Assembly (NCBI GenBank): GCA_035947875.1
Contig: DASZJQ010000090.1
Location: 1-11,284 of the forward strand
DNA: 11,284 nt
Origin: Bog-473 sp035947875
Lineage (GTDB): Bacteria > Actinomycetota > Acidimicrobiia > Acidimicrobiales > RAAP-2
Direction: 5' to 3'
Shown piece after piece: positions 5,894 through 11,284 of this stretch (its first letter is position 1; the number at the start of each line of letters is the position of its first letter). Made by a program: the position numbers and the translations under genes. A model generated the notes under the pieces. The model did no database searches. It had not been told where the DNA came from and saw only the letters and a list, made by a program, of their open reading frames with translations.

Positions 5894-5997
5894 AACGCCA
5901 CGCTACGTCCGGTCGGCTAGCGACCGTACAGACGTCTTTCTCGGCACCCCTTAGCTGCTTATGGCAACCTATCGAGGTCCGGATTCGGGCCCCGAAC

Positions 5998-6003
5998 GAA
6001 GGG
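5998..6003 (+). promoter_or_regulatory. Ribosome binding site that sets the start of the small monooxygenase-like gene
   Basis: GAAGGG lies 5 nt before ATG 6009. The in-frame upstream ATG at 5961 has no such site, so 6009 is preferred. Confidence 0.6.
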
Positions 6004-6008
6004 CGGCT

Positions 6009-6275
6009 ATGACAGTCCTAAAGCAACATCACTCGCCCGGCATGCCCGCCGAGGCTTACGATCAAGTCGCCGTTGAAGCCATGCCATCTCAGAGTAAGGC
6101 CGATGGCTTCGTTGCCCACTACGCCATCGTGGAAGACGGCGGCATCACGGTGATTGAAATCTGGGACTCGATCGATCAGCACGACGCGTGGTTCAACGAA
6201 GTCGTCAAGCCACACCTCGCTCCAGACACGCCTGAGCCCAGATTCACGGAGCTGCACAACAGCAACACCAGGTAG
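6009..6275 (+). CDS. Small dimeric alpha/beta-barrel (antibiotic biosynthesis monooxygenase-like) protein
   Basis: 88 aa from ATG 6009. The pattern is one ferredoxin-like unit: strand MTVLKQHHSPG, helix PAEAYDQVAVEAM, strand GFVAHYAIVEDGGITVIEIWDS (33-54), helix QHDAWFNEVVKPHL (57-70), and an ending EPRFTELHN. The fold and the IWDS...WFNE...KP...EL.N order resemble a family of short actinobacterial hypothetical proteins related to ABM/DUF-type dimeric barrels. Such proteins may bind small molecules or act as cofactor-free oxygenases; no catalytic residue can be named. Codon use is visibly less GC-rich than the flanks (codons such as CTA, CAT, TCT, AGT), which may indicate acquisition. It is divergent from the LLM oxidoreductase, so the two may share regulation; that is inference. 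Confidence 0.6.
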   Translation: MTVLKQHHSPGMPAEAYDQVAVEAMPSQSKADGFVAHYAIVEDGGITVIEIWDSIDQHDAWFNEVVKPHLAPDTPEPRFTELHNSNTR

Positions 6276-6388
6276 CAGAACGCATTTGGTCACAATCGCG
6301 AGACCCGCTGATTCCGAAGGGCCTTCAACCGGGTCCGACTGGGTAGTGCTCGTGGTGTTGCCACTTCTCCTTCCGCGACGGCGAACAC

Positions 6389-6411
6389 GACCACAGGCAT
6401 GACCACAGGCA
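6389..6411 (+). repeat. 12-bp-period tandem duplication upstream of mscL
   Basis: GACCACAGGCA occurs at 6389-6399 and 6401-6411 with a period of 12, about 40 bp upstream of the mscL start. The rest of the 177-bp gap between the monooxygenase-like gene and mscL shows no coding or recognisable promoter element. Confidence 0.6.
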
Positions 6412-6440
6412 GGCCTCACTGCCATATCGACCCCCGAGCA

Positions 6441-6446
6441 AAGGAG
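6441..6446 (+). promoter_or_regulatory. Ribosome binding site of mscL
   Basis: AAGGAG lies 6 nt before the GTG at 6453 and supports GTG as the true start. Confidence 0.75.
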
Positions 6447-6452
6447 CCCTAG

Positions 6453-6875
6453 GTGCTGAAGGAGTTCAAGCAGTTCCTCCTCCGAGGCAACGTCATCGAC
6501 CTGGCGGTTGCAGTGGTGGTGGGCGCCGCGTTCACCGCCGTGATCGCGGCCATGGTCAAGGACCTCATCACACCGCTGATCGCCGCCATCATCGGCCAAC
6601 CGAACTTCGACCGTCTCACGTTCACCATTCACAGGTCGCAGTTCAACTACGGCTCGTTCCTGAACGCCCTGATCTCGTTCCTCATCGTCGCCACGGTCGT
6701 GTTCTTCGCTGTGGTTATCCCGCTCACGCACCTCTTGAAGCGGCTCAACCTCCTGCCGGACGAAAAGGCGGCACCGCCAACGAAGCCCTGCCCGGAATGC
6801 CTGAGCGACATCCCGGTCGAGGCCCGTCGTTGCGCCTTCTGCACGAGCGAGGTGTCAGCCGGGACCGGCTCATAG
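6453..6875 (+). CDS. mscL: Large-conductance mechanosensitive channel MscL with C-terminal zinc ribbon
   Basis: Inner-membrane homopentameric channel that opens under membrane tension to release solutes on hypo-osmotic shock. The 140-aa protein starts LKEFKQFLLRGNVIDLAVAV (amphipathic N-helix and the start of TM1, about 14-46, with the pore-lining GNVIDLAVAVVVGAAF signature). The extracytoplasmic loop is 48-66, TM2 is about 68-92, and a basic LLKRLN follows. After a short linker the tail carries CPEC (113-116) and CAFC (127-130), a four-cysteine zinc-ribbon knuckle absent from E. coli MscL. The usual C-terminal helical bundle is replaced by it. GTG 6453 is supported by AAGGAG. A channel for solute efflux fits functionally with the compatible-solute enzymes 3 kb away, though they are not in one operon. 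Confidence 0.93.
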   Translation: MLKEFKQFLLRGNVIDLAVAVVVGAAFTAVIAAMVKDLITPLIAAIIGQPNFDRLTFTIHRSQFNYGSFLNALISFLIVATVVFFAVVIPLTHLLKRLNLLPDEKAAPPTKPCPECLSDIPVEARRCAFCTSEVSAGTGS

Positions 6876-6899
6876 CGGAACGGATCAGCGGAACGGATC
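6874..6899. repeat. 13-bp perfect tandem duplication across the mscL stop codon
   Basis: AGCGGAACGGATC occurs at 6874-6886 and directly again at 6887-6899. The first copy contains the last two bases of the mscL stop TAG (6873-6875). A third degenerate GCGGA follows at 6901. It lies in the 46-bp convergent gap between mscL and rlmB. Confidence 0.75.
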
Positions 6900-6921
6900 T
6901 GCGGACCCGATGATCCGGTGA

Positions 6922-7755
6922 TCAGTGGCCCGCCTGGGCCCGCTGGCGAGCCACTTCGAAGGCGGCGACCGCGCCGGCCACGCCGACATTGAGCGAGGGC
7001 AGCGCGCCGTGCTGGGGGATGGAGACCACGGCGTCGCACCGGCGTCGCACCAGCGGGGCCAACCCCTTGTCCTCGTTTCCCACCACCAGGGCCACCGGAC
7101 CCTCCCCGAGCGGCAGGTCGTAGAGGGACTGGTTCGATTCACCGGCCAGGCCCAGCGACCACACGCCGAGATCGGTCATCACCGACAGCGCGGCCGGTAT
7201 GCCACCCACCACGGCAAAGGCCAGGTGCTCGATGGCGCCGGCCGCGGTCTTGGTCACCGTCGGGGACAGGCGGGCCGAACGATGCCGAGGCAAGACCACC
7301 CCCGTCACTCCGGCGCACTCGGCACTGCGCAGGAGGGCCCCGAGATTGCGTGGATCGGTGATCCCGGCCGCCACCAACAAGAACGGCGGCACTCCCTTCC
7401 GATCCGGCACGCACAGGTCTTCGAGGGCCACCGGCTCGATCGGGCGCGCTTGGGCAATGACGCCCTGCGGGGCCTCGGTGCGGGCCTCCGCATCGAGCCG
7501 GTGGCGGGGCACGGACTCGACGGGAACCCGCATGCGGGATGCCAGCTCTTCAATCTGGTCGAGCAGCGAAGACGGGTCCTGGTCCTGCGCCATCAGCACC
7601 TTGCGCACGGTCCGCCGGCCCACCGACAACAGTTCGAGGACGGCCCGTCGCCCCTCCACCGCGTCGCCACCGAGCTCGCTCAACGGCGGCCGTCGACGCG
7701 GGGCCGGACGGACCGGGGCGCCGGCCCGGCGATCCCCACCACGGGGCGGCGTCAC
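6922..7755 (-). CDS. rlmB: TrmH/SpoU-family 23S rRNA (guanosine-2'-O)-methyltransferase, RlmB-like
   Basis: SAM-dependent SPOUT methyltransferase that probably 2'-O-methylates a guanosine in 23S rRNA. The 277-aa chain starts with an Arg/Pro-rich tail (1-24). The substrate-binding domain follows from GGDAVEGRRAVLELL (29-43). The knotted catalytic domain contains motif 1 GITDPRNLGALLRSAECAG (about 145-163), motif 2 VVGNEDKGL (224-232) and motif 3 SLNVGVAG (254-261). The conserved Ser and Asn of motif 3 are kept, but the usual SLNVS reads SLNVG. The frame stays open upstream inside ispF; the start is set at GTG 7755 because it overlaps the ispF stop in a GTGA junction and follows GGAACAGG. This is translational coupling at the end of the operon. 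It is convergent with mscL. Exact target position is inferred from family, not seen. Confidence 0.87.
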   Translation of the reverse strand: MTPPRGGDRRAGAPVRPAPRRRPPLSELGGDAVEGRRAVLELLSVGRRTVRKVLMAQDQDPSSLLDQIEELASRMRVPVESVPRHRLDAEARTEAPQGVIAQARPIEPVALEDLCVPDRKGVPPFLLVAAGITDPRNLGALLRSAECAGVTGVVLPRHRSARLSPTVTKTAAGAIEHLAFAVVGGIPAALSVMTDLGVWSLGLAGESNQSLYDLPLGEGPVALVVGNEDKGLAPLVRRRCDAVVSIPQHGALPSLNVGVAGAVAAFEVARQRAQAGH

Positions 7756-8222
7756 GCCTGTTCCAACAACACGATGGCCAGACAGGCGATGCCTTCCGCT
7801 CGGCCCAAGGCGCCCAACCCCTCGGCCCGGGTCGCCTTCACCGAGACCGGAGCCTTCAGCACCGACGAGAGCATGGCCGCCATCGCCTCGGTGTGGGGGG
7901 CCAACCGGGGTGCCTCTGCCACGACGGTGCAATCCGCGTTGACGCAGGCGAAGCCCTGGTCAGCGGCCAAGCCCACGACCGTTTGCAGCAGGTCCACGCT
8001 GTCCGCCCCGGCCCAGCGTGGATCGGTGTCGGGGAAATGACGGCCCAGGTCGGGGAGCCCGGCGGCGCCCAGCACCGCATCGGCCAGGGCGTGGCAGAGG
8101 GCATCGGCGTCGCTGTGCCCGGCCAGGCCGCGCGCCCCCTCGATGAGCACGCCCCCCAGGCGCAGCGGGCGGTGGGGATCGTCGGAGAACGGATGGATGT
8201 CGATTCCCTGCCCGACGCGCAT
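7752..8222 (-). CDS. ispF: 2-C-methyl-D-erythritol 2,4-cyclodiphosphate synthase
   Basis: Trimeric metal-dependent enzyme of the MEP pathway. It cyclises CDP-ME-2-phosphate to ME-2,4-cyclodiphosphate with release of CMP. The 156-aa protein begins MRVGQGIDIHPF. Metal ligands are D8 and H10 and, by alignment, H44 in the AGHSDADALCHALADA segment. Later landmarks are FPDTDP, a NADCTVVAEAP strand and the C-terminal KATRAEGLGALGRAEGIA motif. Length is normal. Two in-frame ATGs exist: 8228 overlaps the ispD stop as ATGA, but the GGAGG at 8229-8233 abuts it with no spacer, while ATG 8222 has a proper 6-nt spacer and gives the family-typical MRVG start, so 8222 is chosen. The 3' end overlaps rlmB by 4 nt. 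It follows ispD, the enzyme two steps earlier in the pathway. Confidence 0.94.
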   Translation of the reverse strand: MRVGQGIDIHPFSDDPHRPLRLGGVLIEGARGLAGHSDADALCHALADAVLGAAGLPDLGRHFPDTDPRWAGADSVDLLQTVVGLAADQGFACVNADCTVVAEAPRLAPHTEAMAAMLSSVLKAPVSVKATRAEGLGALGRAEGIACLAIVLLEQA

Positions 8223-8224
8223 CG

Positions 8225-8866
8225 TCATCCTCCGAGAAACTGCTCGGCCGCGCGCAGGTCGGCGGGCGTGGTGATCTTGACGTTGTGCGCGTCGCCCGGG
8301 ACGACGCTCACGGACGCGCCCAGCAACTCGACCAGTGTCGCGTCATCGGTCGCCTCGGCACCCGACGCATGGGCCCGCCGCAGGAGGGCGGCGTCGAAGG
8401 CTTGCGGTGTCTGCACGGCCACCAACTCGTCGCGGTCGAGGGTGTCGATGACCACACCCCCAACGACCCGCTTGATGGTGTCACTGACCGGCATGGCGCA
8501 GATCGCCGCCCCGTGGTCGGTGGCGGCGGCCACCACGGCCTCGAACAGGGCGGCGGTGGCCAACGGTCGCGCCGCATCGTGCACGACGATCACATCGGCC
8601 TCGTCGGGAACGGCGGCCAGCCCGCAGCGGACGGAGGCGGACCGGCTGGCGCCACCGGGAACGACCCGATCGGCGCCGCACTCGCTGTGGTCCCCGACCC
8701 CGGACCCGGAGGGCACCACGAGGACCACGCCGGAGGCCGCCGGTCGGCAGGCCTCCACGGACCACTGGGCCACGGGGCGGCCGGCCAGCAGGGCGAACTG
8801 CTTCAGCTCGCCGAAGCGCTGACCCGAACCTCCGGCCACCACGATCGCCCACACGTGCGCCGCCAC
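8225..8866 (-). CDS. ispD: 2-C-methyl-D-erythritol 4-phosphate cytidylyltransferase
   Basis: Converts MEP and CTP to CDP-methylerythritol plus pyrophosphate, the third step of the MEP isoprenoid pathway. The 213-aa sequence shows the nucleotide-binding loop VVAGGSGQRFGELKQF (9-24; catalytic Lys22), HDAARPL (96-102), PVSDTIKRV (126-134), RDELVAVQTPQAF (145-157), DDATLVE (174-180) and KITTP (197-201), all characteristic of IspD. Length is close to the family norm of about 220-235. GTG 8866 starts 7 nt after the carD stop; GTG 8854 is an alternative, and neither has a strong ribosome site, so translation is probably coupled to carD. It ends 2 bp before the chosen ispF start. The two genes are adjacent or fused in many bacteria. 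Confidence 0.94.
   Translation of the reverse strand: MAAHVWAIVVAGGSGQRFGELKQFALLAGRPVAQWSVEACRPAASGVVLVVPSGSGVGDHSECGADRVVPGGASRSASVRCGLAAVPDEADVIVVHDAARPLATAALFEAVVAAATDHGAAICAMPVSDTIKRVVGGVVIDTLDRDELVAVQTPQAFDAALLRRAHASGAEATDDATLVELLGASVSVVPGDAHNVKITTPADLRAAEQFLGG
8229..8233 (-). promoter_or_regulatory. Ribosome binding site deciding the ispF start
   Basis: GGAGG, inside the 3' end of ispD, lies 6 nt from ATG 8222 and 0 nt from ATG 8228. The spacing favours 8222. Confidence 0.7.
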
Positions 8867-8873
8867 GCCGTGG

Positions 8874-9353
8874 TTAGTCCAGCGCTTCGTTGAGGCGCTC
8901 TTCGGCCGCTTCCTCGTCCACGTTGAGGGCGAAGGTCAGCTCGGACACCAGGATCTGCCGGGCCCGCTGCAACATCCGCTTCTCCCCGGCCGAGAGGCCC
9001 TTGTCCTTGTCACGGATGGAAAGGTTCCGGACCACCTCAGCCACCTGGTAGATGTCGCCGGACCGCAGCTTCTCGGAGTGGTTCTTGTAGCGGCGGGACC
9101 AGTTGGTCGGCATCCGCGCTTCCTTCTTGCGCAGCACGGCGAAGACCTCTTCCACCTCTTCGTCGTTGATGACCTCTCGCAGGCCCACGCCCTCGGTGTT
9201 GTCCGCCGGCACGTTGAGGATCAGGTCCCCGTAGGCCAGGCGCAGGACGAGGTACTCCTTCTTCTCCCCGAAGGCGACCTTGGTCTCCCGCTTTTCGATG
9301 ACGGCGGCCCCGTGATGGGGGTATACAACTTTGTCTCCGACCTTGAACGACAC
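8874..9353 (-). CDS. carD: CarD-family RNA polymerase-binding transcription regulator
   Basis: Essential global regulator in mycobacteria. It binds the RNA polymerase beta subunit and stabilises open promoter complexes, notably at rRNA promoters. The 159-aa sequence has the N-terminal Tudor-like RNAP-interacting domain (FKVGDKVVYPHHGAAVIE, 3-20; KKEYLVLRLAYGDLILNVP, 31-49). The helical DNA-binding domain has PTNWSRRYK (82-90), placing Trp85 exactly where the M. tuberculosis protein has its minor-groove wedge Trp, and ends with LSAGEKRMLQRARQILVSEL (120-139). The frame allows GTG at 9374 and 9368, but GTG 9353 follows AAGGGAG by 4 nt and gives the family N-terminus MSFKVGD, so it is preferred. 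The 168-bp gap to disA suggests its own promoter; ispD, ispF and rlmB follow with gaps or overlaps of a few bases. Confidence 0.95.
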   Translation of the reverse strand: MSFKVGDKVVYPHHGAAVIEKRETKVAFGEKKEYLVLRLAYGDLILNVPADNTEGVGLREVINDEEVEEVFAVLRKKEARMPTNWSRRYKNHSEKLRSGDIYQVAEVVRNLSIRDKDKGLSAGEKRMLQRARQILVSELTFALNVDEEAAEERLNEALD

Positions 9354-9357
9354 AGAT

Positions 9358-9364
9358 CTCCCTT
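9358..9364 (-). promoter_or_regulatory. Ribosome binding site deciding the carD start
   Basis: AAGGGAG on the minus strand, 4 nt before GTG 9353. The upstream in-frame GTGs at 9368 and 9374 would place it inside the gene. Confidence 0.65.
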
Positions 9365-9451
9365 GCACGGACACGGCGCCGCTGCAGCGGCGGTTTCCCA
9401 GAGGTTGCGGTACCGGGCCCGGCAGGTCAGCCGGTCGGACAACAGCGATAC

Positions 9452-9457
9452 ATTCTA
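9452..9457 (-). promoter_or_regulatory. Candidate -10 element for carD
   Basis: TAGAAT on the minus strand in a locally A/T-rich stretch (about 9446-9467) within very GC-rich DNA, roughly 100 bp upstream of the carD start and in the only sizeable gap of the operon. No good -35 hexamer is seen, as is common in actinobacteria. Confidence 0.35.
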
Positions 9458-9521
9458 CATGATCTAGTGGCCGACGTGCCCCGGGCCGGTCCTGGTCCTC
9501 GTCGCCGGCTCCTCGACCCGA

Positions 9522-10598
9522 CTACTCGTAGCGTTCGAAGATGCTGGACTCGACCAGGCGGGCCAGACCCTCCCGCACGGCCCGGGCGGTGGCCGCACCG
9601 ATCCCTTCGACCGACTCGAGCTCGGTCGTGCTGGCCGACATGATCGCGGGCAGGCTGCCGAAGCGCACGACCAGGCGCTCGACCAGCACCTCGGAAAGCT
9701 GCGGCAGCCGGTGCAGCAACCGGTAGCCCCGGGGGGCCAGCTCGGCGTGCAGCTGGTCGTTCGGCGCCGGAAGGCCCAGGATGGCAACGACGTGGGGCAG
9801 GTCCATGGTGGCGTCGGGGGAGAGCGATCGCAGGCGGGCCAGGGCGGGCGGATCGGCTCCGTTGCTGGGGGGAGAGGAGGCGTAATCGCGCAACACCAGG
9901 GTCAAGGTGTCGCTGACCCCCGCGCTGAGCTCCTCGGTCTGGAGGTGGATCAGGCGGCCTTCGGTTCCCAATTCGACCAGATGCCCTTCGATCTCGTCGG
10001 CGATCCGGCGCACCATTTCACCCGGTTGGAGGACCGAGACGACATCTCGGACGGAGACGGTGTCCTCGATCTCCAGTCGTGACAGGGTGGACGACGCGTC
10101 GTCGAATCGCACCCGGAAACGCTGCAAGGTAGCCAGCGCCTGGCTCGATCGGTCGATCAACCAGCCCGATGACTGGCCGGTGTGTTTCTGGTCCTTCCGG
10201 TACACGGCGATGGTGGCCATCGCCTCGGAGACGGTGATGACCGGCACGTCGATCGACCGGGCCACCCGCTCGGCCGTGCGGTGCCGCGTCCCGGTCTCCG
10301 AGGTCGGGATGGTCGCCTTGGGCATCAGGTGCACGTTGGCCCGGGCGATGCGCGAGGCGTCGGCGGCCAGGATGATGGCGCCATCCATTTTGGCCAGCTC
10401 GGAGAGGCGCTGGGGACTGAACTCGGCATCGAGGAGAAAGCCGCCCGTGCACACCGAGAGGACCGCCGGATCGTCGCCCACGATGATCAGCGCCCCGTGC
10501 TTGGCCTGCAGGATGCGGTCGATTCCCTCACGCAGGGGGGTGCCTGGCGCGATCAGCGCGAGTGCGTCGTTCAGCGGCTGGCTGCCAACCTCGACCAC
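9522..10598 (-). CDS. disA: DNA integrity scanning protein DisA, diadenylate cyclase
   Basis: Condenses two ATP to cyclic di-AMP; in Bacillus DisA also scans DNA for damage and stalls at branched structures. The 358-aa protein (usual length about 350-360) begins near APGTPLREGIDRIL (17-30). The DAC domain contains ELAKMDGAIIL with the catalytic D72-G73-A74, ANVHLMPKATIPTSETGTRHRTAERVA with R105-H106-R107, and VITVSEAMATIAVYR. A helical linker follows (about 150-285). The C-terminal helix-hairpin-helix DNA-binding domain ends with VEGIGAATARAVREGLARL. The start is taken as GTG 10598: the frame stays open upstream but is antiframe to radA, and no later start precedes the conserved N-terminus. 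It overlaps the radA 3' end by 28 nt, implying coupled translation; no strong ribosome site is visible. Confidence 0.94.
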   Translation of the reverse strand: MVEVGSQPLNDALALIAPGTPLREGIDRILQAKHGALIIVGDDPAVLSVCTGGFLLDAEFSPQRLSELAKMDGAIILAADASRIARANVHLMPKATIPTSETGTRHRTAERVARSIDVPVITVSEAMATIAVYRKDQKHTGQSSGWLIDRSSQALATLQRFRVRFDDASSTLSRLEIEDTVSVRDVVSVLQPGEMVRRIADEIEGHLVELGTEGRLIHLQTEELSAGVSDTLTLVLRDYASSPPSNGADPPALARLRSLSPDATMDLPHVVAILGLPAPNDQLHAELAPRGYRLLHRLPQLSEVLVERLVVRFGSLPAIMSASTTELESVEGIGAATARAVREGLARLVESSIFERYE

Positions 10599-11284
10599 GG
10601 GGGCATCGTACCCGCCGTGTCGTCTTCGCAGATCTCCAGTCGGGCTGCGTCGAGGGGATCGTCGAACACCTTGGGTGACCAGGACAGCGCCAGGGCGTCC
10701 ACCAGCGTGCGCACCTGCTGAATTTCCATGCCTGGTGCCACCGCAAGATGCTCGACGGGCGTCGAGGCCGGCACGATCGCCCGAGTGAATCCAGCTCGGG
10801 TCGCTTCGGCCAGGCGCCGATCGGCTCCGGGCACCGCCCGCACCTCGCCAGCCAGCCCGAGCTCGCCGAACACGACCAGGTCCGCCGGCACGGCGCGGCC
10901 CAGGGCTGCCGACGCGACCGAGAGGGCAACGGCGAGGTCGACCGCCGGCTCGGAAATGCTGATGCCACCGACCGCGGCCACGAAGACCTGACCGCCCGTG
11001 TTGACGACGTCGGCCCGGCACCCGAGAACGGCCAGGAGGAGCGAGACCCGTGAGGCGTCCACCCCCAGGGTGATCGGTCGAGCGTTGGCCCCGCTCGCCC
11101 CGCTCCCGCCACCAGCAGCGGGGCCGAGGAGCGCCTGGACTTCGACCAGAAGAGGTCGTCGACCCTGCAGCATCGGCACCACCACGCTGCCGGGAATGCC
11201 GGCCATGCGATCGCCCAGCAGCAGCTGGCCGGGATCGGGGACGGCCCGAAGCCCGTCGTCGCGCATCTCGAAGATTCCCACTTC
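10571..11284 (-). CDS. radA: DNA repair protein RadA (Sms), C-terminal 237 residues; runs off the right edge
   Basis: RecA-related, DnaB-like helicase that drives branch migration in homologous recombination. Only the C-terminal part is here. It opens in the EVGIFEMRDDGLRAVPDPGQ segment at the end of the ATPase core, followed by GIPGSVVVPMLQGRRPLLVEVQALL, a highly conserved RadA stretch. The Lon-protease-like domain then follows, recognisable by ITLGVDASRVSLLLAVL, VAAVGGISISEPAVDLAVAL, LVVFGELGLAGEVRAVPGADRRLAEA and FTRAIVP. The zinc finger, Walker A and KNRFG motifs must lie beyond the window. The C-terminus extends about 60 residues past FTRAIVP and is variable. It is the first gene seen of the operon, and its stop lies inside the disA coding region. 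Confidence 0.95.
   Translation of the reverse strand, partial: EVGIFEMRDDGLRAVPDPGQLLLGDRMAGIPGSVVVPMLQGRRPLLVEVQALLGPAAGGGSGASGANARPITLGVDASRVSLLLAVLGCRADVVNTGGQVFVAAVGGISISEPAVDLAVALSVASAALGRAVPADLVVFGELGLAGEVRAVPGADRRLAEATRAGFTRAIVPASTPVEHLAVAPGMEIQQVRTLVDALALSWSPKVFDDPLDAARLEICEDDTAGTMPPWSRLAASR

Noticed and set aside
5210..5920. Plus-strand frame of 236 codons opposite the LLM oxidoreductase
   Set aside because: Antisense shadow with no recognisable domain; the minus strand is clearly coding.
6911..6924. TGATC-CGGT-GATCA mini hairpin at the rlmB stop
   Set aside because: A 5-bp stem is not distinguishable from chance.
7539..8822. Plus-strand frame of 427 codons opposite rlmB, ispF and ispD
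   Set aside because: It spans three well-supported minus-strand genes and has only low-complexity Arg/Ala/Pro sequence.
10599..11021. Upstream extension of the disA frame
   Set aside because: It lies over radA in another frame, is Arg/Gly-rich and matches nothing in DisA, whose conserved N-terminus begins just after 10598.
1..11284. CRISPR array, toxin-antitoxin pair, phage genes or defence genes
   Set aside because: No regularly spaced repeats, no integrase, transposase, nuclease or small antitoxin-like gene pair could be recognised on either strand.

Overview
The window comes from a high-GC bacterium, almost certainly an actinobacterium. The evidence is an actinobacterial-type CarD, the radA-disA-carD-ispD-ispF-rlmB gene order, an F420-type luciferase-like oxidoreductase, a glucosyl-3-phosphoglycerate synthase, and heavy use of GTG starts. 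Placement in a lineage outside the well-known genera (for example Acidimicrobiia) is a guess from overall protein style. Both ends cut through genes: threonine synthase on the left and RadA on the right.

Left block (1-4710). A threonine synthase gene (minus) is divergent from a sugar/compatible-solute group. On the plus strand lie a glucosyl-3-phosphoglycerate synthase (gpgS) and a GT20 trehalose-6-phosphate-synthase-like enzyme. Convergent to them on the minus strand are a HAD trehalose-phosphatase-like gene and, upstream of it, a membrane-anchored LytR_C-domain protein. Together they provide two glucosyl-phosphate-forming enzymes and one visible phosphatase.

Middle block (4711-6875). This holds a tRNA-Thr(TGT), a 177-bp scar-like interval, a probable F420-dependent oxidoreductase (minus), a small antibiotic-monooxygenase-like protein (plus) and an MscL channel with a C-terminal zinc ribbon (plus). 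The scar-like interval repeats the tRNA 3' end 125 bp downstream and carries two copies of an insertion-sequence-end-like 21-mer, so the tRNA looks like a former integration site.

Right block (6922-11284). This is a tightly packed minus-strand housekeeping operon reading radA, disA, carD, ispD, ispF, rlmB: DNA repair, c-di-AMP synthesis, RNA polymerase control, two MEP-pathway isoprenoid enzymes and a 23S rRNA methyltransferase. Several genes touch or overlap by a few bases. cysS, which sits between ispF and rlmB in mycobacteria, is absent here.

No CRISPR array, phage module or complete transposase is visible. I do not see a clearly new multi-gene system. The most unusual items are the tRNA-adjacent scar, the repeated 12-13-bp tandem duplications at gene edges, and the unclear product of the gpgS/GT20/phosphatase group.
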